Shown here: piece after piece, positions 1-10,869 of the stretch
Layout of the letters: each line of letters starts with the position of its first letter
How positions within the stretch are numbered: the first letter of the stretch is position 1
Source: Folioceros fuciformis
Lineage: Eukaryota > Anthocerotophyta > Anthocerotopsida > Anthocerotales
Assembly (NCBI GenBank): GCA_049999805.1
Contig: JBNGIO010006186.1
Location: 1 to 27,400, forward strand
Direction: 5' to 3'
DNA length: 27,400 bases
Notes under the pieces: model-generated
The model's database searches: none
What the model saw: the letters and a program-made list of their open reading frames with translations, nothing else
What the model was told of the DNA's origin: nothing
Program-made: the position numbers and the translations under genes

Positions 1-1249
1 GCTAAAAGGCGTTGCCATTGTGGTGATATTCGTCGGGAGCGCCTCCGGGGTCCTGCTCCCCATCCTCGGCAGGAGATTGAAGCAACTGAGGCCTGACAGC
101 GATGTCTTCTTCGTCACCAAGGTGTTCGCGGCGGGAGTCATCTTGGCCACCGGATTTGTGCATGTTTTGCCAGAGGGACACGAATTTCTCACACATCCCC
201 GCCTGGATCCTCATCCCTGGCGGGATTTCCCGTTCACAGGCTTCATGGCAATGTGCGCCACATTTTTCACCCTGGCTGTGCATTTCGCCGCTACGCAGTA
301 CTATGAGAACAAGCATGTGCCTGCCTTCCCTGCCATCGCACCGGATCTAGAGGCTGGAGGTGGCCAACAACAGAGCGCGCGTCATCTGAGTTGCGGTCAG
401 GGAGCTTCTGTGAGTCTGCGTTCTCCGAGTGAGGAAAAGGACGCTCAAATCCGGAAGATTGTCGTCTCCCAGGTGATCGTGCTCTGAGCTATCAAAGCAA
501 ACGGGGACCAGCAGATTAAGCTCAAGCTCGGTCTATCTTGTCTATTCCTTGTGTAGTCTTTTCGGTTTGTTTCTTTGCAAAGCACTGATCTTGTTGTGGA
601 TTACGCAACGGTGACCGTGAATTGATACTTGCTCGCAGGTCTTGGAGCTGGGAATCGTAACGCATTCCATCATCATCGGAGTGGGAATGGGAGTGTCTAG
701 CAGCCCTTGCTCCTTGCGGCCCTTGATTGCAGTGCTCGTCTTTCACCAGCTTTTTGAAGGCTTTGCCTTGGGAGGTTGCATAACTATGGTACTTGAACCT
801 AGCTTCTTGTCATCGGACACTTACAAGTGCATGCTCAGGACTTTCAGAATGCAGAGTTGGAGATGATGCTTAATTATGTGCAGACAGCTTGCTCCGGTTT
901 ACTGAACTTGCAGGAGCTGCAAAATCATCGCATTTGTACGCAGGCAGCAGTGAAGACGGTGTCGGCATTGGCAATGGCTTTGTTCTTTGCCGCCACCACG
1001 CCGGTAGGGATAGCTATCGGTATGGTAGCGCAAACTAGGTACGATGCCAGCAGCCAAGCCGCTCTAATTGTGCAAGGTACGTTCAATTCGGTGTCTGCTG
1101 GAATTCTCATCTACATGGCTCTGGTCGATCTCATCGCTACCGACTTCCTCAGCAGCAAGCTTCGATCCAATGTCAAGCTGCAGGTGTCCTCCTACATTGC
1201 CCTCTTCACGGGCTCAGGCCTCACATCCCTCATGGCCAGAGTTACGTAG
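1..1249 (+). CDS. ZIP family zinc/iron transporter, 5' partial
   Basis: Divalent metal (Zn/Fe) transporter of the plant ZIP family, an integral membrane protein. Exons are 2..472 (continuing left of the window), 639..788 and 944..1249. The joins SQ|VLELGIV and ITM|AAVKTVS are in phase 0 with GT-AG borders and give 308 residues plus a TAG stop. Family marks visible: [18 protein letters not shown] (TM2/TM3 region); the TM4 metal site [10 protein letters not shown] followed by [12 protein letters not shown]5 [11 protein letters not shown]; and the C-terminal [19 protein letters not shown]. The variable cytoplasmic loop after about residue 105 is short and poor in histidine compared with typical plant ZIPs. 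The N-terminus and start codon lie outside the window. It converges on a second ZIP gene with the same intron positions, so the two look like an inverted duplicate pair. The family call is very secure; the metal transported cannot be read from the sequence. Confidence 0.93.
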
Positions 1250-1536
1250 AGCAACAGAACTATACCTAGTATGTTCACGATTGCACTTGCTTCTCCTTGC
1301 GTGCTTGCTTGTCATTTGTGAGGTGCGGAATCGTTTCCACACTGTGTACTCGTAGTGTGTTGAGTCATTATAGAGTTAGGTACGGTTGTACCATTTCAAG
1401 CATCCCCAGTTTTGCAGATTGTGAAGTTTCAGCTCCATGGCTGTAACCAAGATTACAACCTACAATATTAATGTACTGGCCTCAGTAGAGCTCCTCTTGT
1501 CCGTACAAGGGGAGGAGACGTGTTTCGCATTTTCAA

Positions 1537-2934
1537 CTAGATTATACGTATGGCTTCACTGCCAAAAAAGGTGGTGAGAGCAGCCCCTGCGATGAGGGCG
1601 ATGTGCGAACACACCTGCAGCCGCACGTCGCTGCGCAGCCTCTTGGACAGGAAGGCGGTGGCGATGAGGTCCACCAGGGCCATGTAGATGAGAATGCCGG
1701 CGGAGATTGAGTTGAATGTGCCTTCCACCACCAGCGCCACGGGGCTGTCTAAGTTGTAGGTGCGTTGCACTCGGAGGCCGATGCCGATACCCATGGGCGT
1801 GGTCACGGAGAAGACGGCGGCCATCACCCACGCTGCAGCCGCCCTGAATCCAGCCTGTTGCACACTTTGAAGAAGAAGAATGTCATACTTGCAAGGGGCT
1901 CGGAGGAAGGCAGCCTTGCTAGTACCCAGAACATGGATACATTCCGCAACAAGTGTGTAGAATTCCGGGGTACCTGGGCGATGGAGCCCCCGACGGCCAG
2001 GCCCTCAAAGAGCTGGTGCACCACCAGCACAGTCACCAGTGCCCTGATGGAGCAGGGGCTGTTGGACACTCCCAAGCCCACGCCTATGATCATCGCGTGC
2101 GTGCTCACAATCCCCAGCTCCAGCACCTGCACATGTTTGCACACAGGTGCGCGAATTTCAATTTTGATTGTTTCTAAGATTATGTGATGCGGAGTCTGAC
2201 TTCCAGGACCTTCGATAAACCTTGAAGCAACCAGCAATTCGGATCGGATGTTCAAAGAGGTGGATCACCTGAGACACCAAGTGAAGCCAAGAAGGCCCTG
2301 GGACGTGAACGAGCTTCACTTCCTCCTGCTGCTGTTGCTTCAGGATCTGCTTCCCGTCCTGCTGCTGTTGATTTTGCTTCTCGTCCTGCTGCTGCTTCTC
2401 CAGGACCTGAGGAATCCGATCTTGCTCCTCGTGTTGCACAATGTGGAGGGTGCAGTCGATCGTATGGCATTGGATGGCATCGTGGCGACCCGCGGCGTCG
2501 AGTATGGCGGGGCTGTCGGTGTCGTTGCCGGCAGGGGCAGGAGGGCAGGCGGCGAGATAATCCCGGCGGCAGTAGTGGGTGGCGGCGAAGTGGGCCAGGA
2601 GCGTGATGAGCGAGCCGCACATGGCCAAGAAGCCGGCGAAGGGGAACACGGACCAGGGGTGCGGGTCCAAGGAGGGGTGGGTGAGAAATTCCTGCCCCTC
2701 GGACAAGACGTGCACGAAACCGGTGGCAAGGATGACGCCCGCCGCGAACACCTTGGCCACAAATAGAATGCGGCTGTCGGAGCGGAGGAAGTCCAGGCTC
2801 CGGCACCACAGAGGGAGCAGCACGCCCAGGGCGCCGCTGAAGAGGATGGCAACGATGGCCACGCATTTGAGTTGCTCTACATCTGCCACCACTGTGCTCC
2901 TGCAGCTCGCTTTGTCCTGGCTGCAGGAATTCAT
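1537..2934 (-). CDS. ZIP family zinc/iron transporter with Gln-rich loop
   Basis: Second ZIP metal transporter, complete. Exons in coding order are 2934..2269, 2126..1974 and 1854..1537, giving 378 aa. The joins SQ|VLELGIV and [10 protein letters not shown] are at the same positions as in the neighbouring ZIP gene. The ATG at 2934 is followed by a short hydrophilic N-terminus and TM1 ([18 protein letters not shown]). Family motifs are [29 protein letters not shown] (Ala where most plant ZIPs have Ser after the TM4 His), [11 protein letters not shown] and [19 protein letters not shown]. The loop between TM3 and TM4, His-rich in many ZIPs, is instead rich in glutamine and charged residues (about residues 175-210), encoded by CAG runs. 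Convergent with the ZIP gene at 1-1249; about 290 bp separate the two stops. Metal specificity is unknown. Confidence 0.93.
2325..2410 (-). repeat. CAG-rich low-complexity tract in ZIP loop
   Basis: Imperfect CTG/CTT-rich runs on the plus strand encode three Gln clusters (QQQ, QQQQ, QQQQ) separated by DEKQN- and DGKQI-type linkers in the cytoplasmic loop of the ZIP protein. The tract is a likely site of length polymorphism. Confidence 0.7.
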
Positions 2935-3542
2935 GGCTGCAGTCCAGTGCAGGCCTCCCTAAATGAAGTGGAATGCGGCTGCTGTCCTGCTCCTACATTG
3001 CCATGCTCAGGCCCAAGAGGGCAGGCATTCTTGACGGAGCTAAGTCCAAGCAGCAGCAGCTCGCGCTTGGGTCTCGCGCTGTCCAACACCCTAGACCTTG
3101 ATTCGGGGCGGGGAGAATATCACACGTGTCCCAGGGACAGCAGCGGGAACTGTCTTCCCTGATCGAGCTTGTCTCAACGGGGGACTTCGAAATCCATGTC
3201 AGGTGGCTCGGGTTCGGGGCTGGGGCACTGGGCTGCACATTGGAGGGAAGCAGCGAGACCACGGGGAAATGCACACGTCTCATTGGGTGCATCCAACGCA
3301 GGTCAGGTCACGCCGAACACACGTTGATCATTGGTTCCCCCGGAACTTATTTTCTACAGGACCTCGTGATCTGACAGTACGACGGGAATGATGGTTCCCC
3401 GCACACGACCGGCGTCTCCTAAACTGCATACGACAGGAGGACATCTAGAGTCGGGGTTGAGAATAACAGCAACTTGTTCACGTACAGAAGAATTCGTGTA
3501 GATCACTATCAAGGTGTCTCCGGAAGGGCACACGTCCTAAAT
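2935..3542. other. Intergenic, no gene seen
   Basis: This stretch lies between the ATG of the second ZIP gene and the stop codon of the nodulin-like transporter, both on the minus strand. It should hold the ZIP promoter and 5' UTR and the transporter 3' UTR. Short ORFs on both strands show no family motif and no consistent coding signal. Confidence 0.5.
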
Positions 3543-6500
3543 CTATTCGATGTGAGATGGGGTGGTGTGCCGGAGTCGGTGGACCTCGGAGGCAGTGCTT
3601 GGCCTCGGCTTGGGCGAGGATATGGTGGCCGTGTCGTCTGATGAGAGGTTGGGTTTGTGTGCAGTCGACGGGGCTTCTGTCGCGGGGCTAGCGTTGCTCA
3701 GAGCCCGTAGGCTTGAATGATGGTCCTTCAGCTGGGCTTGCCTGTACATGTCCAGGTACACCTTTCGGGTTCTGTTGGTGAGGAGGAGCAGAGCGAGGCA
3801 GCCCAAGGTGCATATCAGCGCCATCACCAGAAACGTGGTTCTGAAGCACTGCGGACCTATACACTTATGAGGGCCCTGCAACACAGTGGAATCGTCTCTG
3901 GTTCCTGACAGGGCTAGGGCTTGCCTGTCGTAAATGTATCCTGCGAGCTTCACTGACAGGAAGTATGACCCCAGAGGAGCCGATATGCTGCAACAGTTGG
4001 GTCAGAATGTTAGATGCTGGGAGGTAACATCGGATGGAGCTGGTTGCTGTTGTGAGAAACGGATAGCTGCGGACGCACCTGAGGGTGTTGTAAAGGGCAC
4101 CCAAGTTGCGGAGACCGAAGAGCTCGGAAGCTGTTGCTACCATGAGAGTCCAGTGTGCCCCGTGGGCAAGCCCCACCAAGACTGACCCTGGATACAACAT
4201 TGCAGGAGCTGCGCGATATCCATGTACGCGCCTGGTGTCAGCATTCAGATTCAGGAGGATCTACCATGTCCTTGACTTCAGAGGTTGGAAATTCGGCTGA
4301 CCTGCGGTGGCGAAGAGAAGATGTGATACACCCATGACAGCCTGAACCAAGAGCAGGAAAAGTGGTCTTGGTGTCCCGTACTTCTTCATGTACCATTCTG
4401 ATACGTATCTGTCGAGGAACAGATAACAAGGGAGATAACACCAGATCTCCTCGGTTGGTAAAAAAGTCCAGGCAGGAGCAATTGCAGCAGGCAAGGCACC
4501 ATTCATCATCATGACGCGACGCTTACCCGGAGGCCAAGCGGCCAAGAAAATTCCACACACTAACGAGGGCAACGAGGGACCCCGTGCTCTGAGAGCCAGC
4601 AGACTCTGCCATCTGTGGAGGACCATACAGGTCAGAGATGTTGATTTCTAGTCGTGACGAAATCCACATTCTCTCAAACACATTGCAGCCACATGATCTA
4701 ACCTGAGCTAGATTGTTGATGGCGGTGAGTCCGCTGCCAGTGCCACAGCCCATAGCGAAGAACAAAAGCCTGCACACACAACACTTTGTGAGAGCAGGCT
4801 CAAACTGGAAACAAACACTGTTGTACGCTTGAGAGAGGGCCTCGTACCAATAATCTCGACACTGTGCAGCCTCCAACAAGGTATGGTCGTGTCCCAGTCG
4901 AGTCTTGGGTGCATCCTTGCGCGAATCGACAATCCTGGGACCAACATCAATCGTTGTGCTTCGTCCAAAGTCGTGCTGCACGCCTGCCGCTTTCCACTCC
5001 CCTTGATGTTTCGAGCTGCGGTCGTGGACGACGGCCAGCGTAGGTGTAGGAGGAGCTTCTGTCGGAAGCTGACTGTATCCTTTTAACTGAGCATCCTTTT
5101 GCGCCTTCAACTGTTTCAGAGAAGGTGCACGACATATTTGAGCTTAGAGGCAAGCACACATGTTTCGGCTGAGAGGAAGGAGCATTCACCATGGGGATAT
5201 CAGTTAGTGGAAGCTCACTTACAGGTAGGAGTCCTGGAAGCAGTAGGATGATAAGCATAACAACCATGAAGACGCGACTGACATTCTTGCTGACAGTGAA
5301 CATGTCCTGTACAAGACAACATTCATGACTCAAGATGTGACGACAAGACGAAGTGGAGACGCAGATGTTTTATCAGGATCAGCTAGAAGTCACAGAAAAT
5401 CGGGCTGCCAAATCTGCATCCGTGTTGGATCATAGCAAACAAGTCTATCGAGTAGCCTAACAAGAGCGGAAAGTCTGCAGATACCTGAATGGAGATGACC
5501 GTGAGCAGATACAGCGCCAAAGAGATACCAATCAGCTGCACCCACAATGTTTTCGGTCTCTAACACATGATGGTAGAAATGCTCGACTACATGAAGGTAT
5601 TGCAATGGCCAGTGTGACTTACATACAATCTCGAGAAATAAGACTTGTCTGACTCATTCCTTTGCTTGGGGGCTTCCAATGGGCGAATGATTGCCATCGA
5701 TATAATCGCAATCAAGGGTGGGACAGCCGCACATAGCAACAAGAAAGGACCTGTGTGGGGGGCGTATATCGCAGTATACACCTGTACAGGATAGGAATAG
5801 GTGAGTTCAAGTCGCAAGCAATGGAGGGCTGATCACAAGGTAAGCATGGAAATGCATTCTTCACCTGAGAGAAAAGGGCACCACTAAGACCGATAAATCC
5901 CTTCAGCAGGCCCACGGTCACACCTCTGTCTGAGGAGAAATTGCGCACACTACACCAGATAACATCCCAAGCTGAGAAACACTATGGGAGATCAAACGTT
6001 TGAGAAGAATAGATGACGGGTTTGGAAAGCACGTTCTGGTGAAATGAGAGAAGCGACAGCCCCTAAGAGAATTACCAGGTGACAAGAACAGCAGTGTTGA
6101 ACCATGTTGATCCGTTAGTGCCCAGCATCATTATCACACACATCTGCAGCAGCAGCCCCCTTAGTACCACAGCCCTAATAGTCTGAGCAACCAAGAAGGT
6201 GATATCGTCTCACCTGCCAATATGTAGGAACTATTTGTCCTGTTGCTGCCAGATATAACTGCGAGGAGCGAACAGGGTTGGTGGTCAGAATCACAGCGGA
6301 CGCATTATCACTAGGATCTATAGGCTTCTGAGTCCAGGTAGGCCTCTTAGTCAGTGTGAGTTCATTCAGGACGTGTCGTCCAAAGTATCAGGGCACTTGT
6401 TTACGGTCATAGATACGTTAGGAAAGGGAATCTGTGGTGGGTTCTTACAGATCCAGCCTCACAACATCGTTATTTCCTTTGCCTGAACATTTTCTACGAC

Positions 6501-7320
6501 ACGTAATGAAACAGCGCAACAGGGAGAACATGAACCTAGACCAGTAGAAAGTCGAGAAAGAAAAAGTACCATGTGCCTTTGGAATTTGACACCGTACAAG
6601 ACTGCAACACTAATCCACCGGCTGCTTCCAATTGAGATTGGCTCGCCTGTCAAAGCCGAAACGAAAATTCATTGCCACTCTTAGTGGACGCCGCCCTCAA
6701 CTTGCTTAAACCACACAGGAACGCAAGAAACAGACCCACAGAGGAGAGCAAGATTGCAGACAGACTTGAGAGTGAGACTGAGGCTCAAATGATTCTTTCA
6801 TACGACTCGCTGGAGACTACTCGCACAGCAAGGTTGCTGAAGTGCAATATGCAGGCAGTCTGAGAGACGAGCTGGGAATGGCTGTGAGCTGGTGCATTAC
6901 TGGGGTTACTGGGATGACACGATTTATGTCCTTTCAACAGAGCTGTTCTGGGAAAAATCTACAGCATCAACCCAGGTAAGGGTGGCGTACCAGTGTGAAG
7001 AAGGAGAAGTGCAACAGGCCGCCAATAAGGAGCACAAACCAAGCTGAGGTGACATCGATGAGAAGGCCGGAGACAATGCCGACATTGCCGCCTATGTCCT
7101 TGAACGTTCCTATTCCGTCTATGCCCTCTTGACTGTAGCCCAGCACTGTCTTCAGATCAGCTGAATAGAGCGAGAAGACATATGATATGCCCCCACAGGC
7201 TTGCAGCCACATTCCCAAGCATAGTCCCAACCACCTGTCTTTGCAGAGATTTCTGAGCCATGACGCCATGGCTGTACCTGACCCTTCCTGCATCTCAGTT
7301 CTGCTCTGTCTGGATGACAT
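3543..7320 (-). CDS. Nodulin-like / MFS membrane transporter (NFD4-like)
   Basis: Membrane transporter of the plant nodulin-like plus MFS class (NFD4-type). Thirteen exons in coding order: 7320..6991, 6258..6214, 6143..6076, 5949..5865, 5781..5623, 5535..5485, 5306..5223, 5110..4848, 4769..4703, 4612..4527, 4408..4302, 4208..4079, 3987..3543. All introns are GT-AG; the total is 1920 nt, 639 aa. The N-terminal nodulin-like domain begins RWLGLCLGMWLQACGG and continues with YVFSLYSADLK. Next come LGTNGSTWFNTAVLV, then SSDRGVTVGLLKGFIG and LSGALFSQVYTAIYAP. A hydrophilic central loop (exon 8) precedes the C-terminal MFS half: SGLTAINNLAQ, VSVWNFLGRLASGYVSE, GLAHGAHWTLMVATASE and CIGPQCFRTTFLVMA. 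A hydrophilic Ser/Pro-rich tail ends the protein. The substrate is not deducible. The first intron is about 730 bp, the others 70-180 bp. Confidence 0.9.
6259..6990 (-). other. Large first intron of the transporter gene
   Basis: A 732-bp GT-AG intron, four or more times longer than every other intron of the gene. The splice joins FSFFTL to LYLAATGQ in phase 0, which fits the family. No gene or recognisable element is visible inside it. Confidence 0.7.
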
Positions 7321-7788
7321 CTGCAGCCCAGATCCTCATCACCCCGGGGAACCGAACAATGTCACCGTGCAGCCGAAATCTCACATGACCAAGAAGTGTG
7401 AAATCGGGAAAGGAGTGAACGCAGCTTGGGCACACGAGCTAAATGGATCTGAGAGACCAAAATGCGGGCACTTTCTGAGGAAAGCTCAGGAGCAACCCGG
7501 ATCACCCAGCCCGTACCAAAATCTTATGCTGCAAAATAAACAAGTGTTTGTAAGCAGGCACGTATCTCAGTCGGAGGCGATCAGGATTGGAAGACTGTTG
7601 AGGCTGGCTGTAGAACGGAAGTTTCCGTACGTGGCGAAGTGGCACTGCTGCCGAAGATGACGTCAAATTCTCGGCTGAGATAGCTCTTTAAAATTGCAGG
7701 ATAGCAAGTGGGATTGGAAGACTTTCAGACACGAAATTTGTCAAGGACAGTTCTGACACAGCCACGAAAGATGCACAACACTTCTCTG
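7321..7788. other. Intergenic, no gene seen
   Basis: Region upstream of the transporter ATG and downstream of the stop of the large PPR gene, both on the minus strand. It presumably holds the transporter promoter and the PPR 3' UTR. No conserved ORF or RNA gene was recognised. Confidence 0.45.
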
Positions 7789-10700
7789 TCACTGGCGGTC
7801 CCCACATGAACAAAAACCGTCAACAAAATGGTGGACACGGTGTGCATCTCGCACTATGATCTCTCGCTTTTCGATCCTGGACATGAGCTTCGTGCCACTA
7901 TGGCAGTCATTGCACATTCTGAGATTCTTTGTGACCAGCAAAGTTGTGCCAGCAGGGGTGTTCAGCAGACCGTGAGCCAGAGCCAGCTTCTCCGCATGCC
8001 CACACAGGCCATCTTCCAGATCTCCATCGGGTGATGCATTCTGAAGCAACTCCGGGTGTGGGGTATCGTTTATCTCGCCCTCTGCCTGTATATTTACACT
8101 CTTCAACTTTGTAGAAATATCGTCCCTTTCTTCCCCAACCACGAAAGTGTGGATTTTGCTGCTTACTTCAATCCAGGCCCTTGCAGGTTTCTTGCAAATA
8201 CCTGCGGCCCTTCTCAGGATTTCTAGATTTTCTACATCCCTCCACCTACCAGCATTTTCGTAAATGCTTGACAAGAGAGCGTACGCAGAAGAATTCTGAG
8301 GGTCCACTTTCATGACGCGCTCGAAGCATCGTCTGCCGCGGTCTATGTCACCATCGCTTCTGCAGGCAGTCAGCAAAGATGTCCAGCCCACTATGTCACT
8401 CTCATATGGCATCGTTTGCAGCATATTTTCGGCCTCCTCTAGCCGGCCTGACCGCCCAAGAACATCAACCACTGATGTGTAGTGGTGGACACTTGGAGTA
8501 ATACCGTAGTTGTCCACCATCATCTTGAAGAATTGCTGTGCCTCACCCACAAGACCTTCATGACTACATGCTGCGAGTAAAGACACAAAAGTGGTGTCGT
8601 CAGGCTCAACTCCATGTTTCTGCATCTCTTGGAAACACTTGATTGCAGATTTGCTCATGTTGTGTTGGCCGTACCCATTCAACAAGGTATTCCATGTCAC
8701 CACATTTCTCGTGGGCAGTCTGTAGAACAGGCTGTGCGCATCATCCAAGCTCCCGCATTTGAAGTACATGTCCAACAGGCTAGTGCCGATAACTACATCA
8801 CCTTCCAGGCCTCTTTCTCGAATTTGGGAATGAAGCTGCTTCCCTTGAAGCAGGGCTCCAATACTAGCACAAGCTTTCAATAGCGACACGAATGTAACAT
8901 TGTTGGCTGGAATGAGACCCTCTTGTTGCATTCTTCCATAGAGGTCGAGGGCCGCATCTCCAAGTCCTCGGTCAGCATACCCTGAGATCATAGTATTCCA
9001 TGTTACTACGTCTCTTGTAGCTAATCCCTCAAAAAGACGGGCAGCGTCTTCTAGGCTGCCGCATTTGGCATACATGTCCAGCAAGCTGTTGCCAACAACT
9101 AATTCAGCTTCAAACCCTCTTTCCCTAATTTGACAATGAAGTCCCTTGCCCTCTTGTAGAGCTCCTGCAATTGCACACGCTTTCAGCAGGCACACAAATG
9201 TCACAATATTGGGTACAGCAAGACCCTCCTGTTGCATCCTTGCATACAGACTGAGAGCTTCTCGGCCGCAGCCATGCTGAGCATATCCTGCAATCATAGC
9301 AGTCCACGTCACAACGTCTTTGGTGGGCAACTCTTCAAATGCTCTGAAAGCATCCTCCAGACTGCCACTTTTGGCGTACATATCTACCAGGCAGTTGCCT
9401 AGAACCAAACTTGCTCTCAGTCCTCTTTCCTGAATTTGTGAATGAAGCTGCTTGCCTTCATGCAAAGCTCCCATGTTGGCACAAGCTTTCAAAAGGCACA
9501 TAAATGTCACTTCGTTGGCAGGACTAAGGCCTTCCTGCTGCATCTTTGCATAGAGAGCCAGAGCTTCTGCACCATGCTCATGCTCGGCATAACCTGCAAT
9601 CATAGCATTCCATGTCACCACATCCTTCATGGGTAATCTGTCAAAGACACCACGGGCATCTTCTAAGCTGCCACACTTGGCATACATGTCTATTAGGCTG
9701 TTCCCAATGACCAGATCTATCTCAAGTCCTCGCTCCCGAATGTGGCCATGAAGCTCCCTCCCTTCATGCAAGACCCCAACACTGGCACATGCTTTGAGGA
9801 GGCACACAAAGGTAACCTGGTTGGCTACGATTTCACCTTCCTGTTGCATATTTGCATAAAGAGAGATGGCATCGTGCCCGAGCCCATGGTGGGCATATCC
9901 ACCAATCATGGCAGTCCACGTTACCACATTTTTTGAGGGCAACCTATCAAACACTCTGCGAGCATCCTCTAAGCTTCCCCACTTGGCATACATGTCGACC
10001 AGGCTGCTGCCAACAACTACATCAGCCTCAAGCCCTCTTTCTCGAATGGCAGCATGCACGGACTTCCCCTCAGGTACCGCTCCAGTCATGGCGCATGCTT
10101 TTAGCAGGCACACATACGTCACATCATTGGCTGGAGCGGTTCCCTCCTTCTGCATCCTTGCATACATAGCAAGAGCTTCTTGAGGCAGCCCATGGTGTAA
10201 ATAGCCTGCAATCATGGCATTCCATGTCACTGCATCTTTGGTGGGCAAGCTCTGAAACACACTCTGAGCATCCTGTAAGCTCCCACATTTTGCATACATG
10301 TCAACTAAGCTGTTACCTACAAATCTATCAGGCTCAATAGCACTCTCCAGAAGGTCAGCATGGACCTGCTTCCCATACGCCAAATCTGCCACACTTGCAC
10401 ATGCATTCAGCACAGCCACAAAAACATGATTGTTGGGCTTCACTGTCGACTGCTGCATCAATTGATACAGTTCCATGGCTTGCATAGGCTGCCGTTGAGC
10501 ATGTGCAAGGATTATGGAGAACCACATGAACGTGTTCGGCGAATCTATTCTGGTGAAAACCTGCATTGCCTCCTGCAACTTCCCATGACCAGCGTACATG
10601 CGTATGATGTGGTTGGCTAGAAATTTGTCAGACTCGAACCCTGACTTACAAGCAAGGGCATGGACACGCCTTCCAATACCCAAATTCTTCTGTTCAATGC

Positions 10701-10869
10701 AGCTCTTGAGTAGAGAATATATGAGAGATTGTGGAACCCGACATCCTTGATGAACCAGTGAGTCCAAAGCTCCTACGCGCTCTCTCAGCCTCCCCTCCTC
10801 ATGTAGTTTGGTGCAGATTCCAGGCTCTGAAGCCGTGCCAAAGCTCGCAACCCTGCCAGGCCGAGGGCA
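7789..10869 (-). CDS. PPR protein with DYW:KP-like domain ending DRQ (main exon)
   Basis: Candidate organelle RNA-editing factor. The reading frame is open for about 1026 codons. It holds seven PLS triplets (MYAKCGSLEDA in the L motifs, VVTWNAMIAGY in the S motifs), then P2-L2-S2, E1/E2 and a 134-residue DYW domain (7792-8193). That domain has KKPARAWIEV where PG-type proteins have a PG box. It also has the deaminase HAE site (CGHAEKLALA), the zinc motif CNDC and C-terminal CSCGDRQ, so DYW is replaced by DRQ. Six triplets follow an exact 306-bp period. No ATG precedes about residue 90. Homology to genes A and B runs upstream to a good acceptor (tcttcacag, ending at 10870), and an in-frame TAG lies just beyond. 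A 5' exon with the start and targeting peptide is therefore expected further upstream; I could not place it. The KKP box suggests the U-to-C-associated class. Confidence 0.88.
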   Translation of the reverse strand, partial: CPRPGRVASFGTASEPGICTKLHEEGRLRERVGALDSLVHQGCRVPQSLIYSLLKSCIEQKNLGIGRRVHALACKSGFESDKFLANHIIRMYAGHGKLQEAMQVFTRIDSPNTFMWFSIILAHAQRQPMQAMELYQLMQQSTVKPNNHVFVAVLNACASVADLAYGKQVHADLLESAIEPDRFVGNSLVDMYAKCGSLQDAQSVFQSLPTKDAVTWNAMIAGYLHHGLPQEALAMYARMQKEGTAPANDVTYVCLLKACAMTGAVPEGKSVHAAIRERGLEADVVVGSSLVDMYAKWGSLEDARRVFDRLPSKNVVTWTAMIGGYAHHGLGHDAISLYANMQQEGEIVANQVTFVCLLKACASVGVLHEGRELHGHIRERGLEIDLVIGNSLIDMYAKCGSLEDARGVFDRLPMKDVVTWNAMIAGYAEHEHGAEALALYAKMQQEGLSPANEVTFMCLLKACANMGALHEGKQLHSQIQERGLRASLVLGNCLVDMYAKSGSLEDAFRAFEELPTKDVVTWTAMIAGYAQHGCGREALSLYARMQQEGLAVPNIVTFVCLLKACAIAGALQEGKGLHCQIRERGFEAELVVGNSLLDMYAKCGSLEDAARLFEGLATRDVVTWNTMISGYADRGLGDAALDLYGRMQQEGLIPANNVTFVSLLKACASIGALLQGKQLHSQIRERGLEGDVVIGTSLLDMYFKCGSLDDAHSLFYRLPTRNVVTWNTLLNGYGQHNMSKSAIKCFQEMQKHGVEPDDTTFVSLLAACSHEGLVGEAQQFFKMMVDNYGITPSVHHYTSVVDVLGRSGRLEEAENMLQTMPYESDIVGWTSLLTACRSDGDIDRGRRCFERVMKVDPQNSSAYALLSSIYENAGRWRDVENLEILRRAAGICKKPARAWIEVSSKIHTFVVGEERDDISTKLKSVNIQAEGEINDTPHPELLQNASPDGDLEDGLCGHAEKLALAHGLLNTPAGTTLLVTKNLRMCNDCHSGTKLMSRIEKREIIVRDAHRVHHFVDGFCSCGDRQ
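8765..10600 (-). repeat. Tandem 306-bp PLS-triplet repeats in the PPR gene
   Basis: The L-motif anchor GACATGTATGC (or a variant) recurs at plus-strand positions near 8765, 9071, 9377, 9683, 9989 and 10295, exactly 306 bp apart, and then near 10595 (300 bp). Each unit encodes one P-L-S triplet of 102 residues, so indels have been kept in whole-triplet register. Confidence 0.85.

Noticed and set aside
2248-2766. 172-codon plus-strand ORF
   Set aside because: Antisense to exon 1 of the second ZIP gene, whose protein is clearly conserved; the ORF is a shadow of its GC- and CAG-rich coding sequence.
8765-10600. Regularly spaced repeats resembling an array such as CRISPR or a satellite
   Set aside because: The 306-bp period is coding and corresponds to PPR triplets; there are no spacers or identical short repeats.
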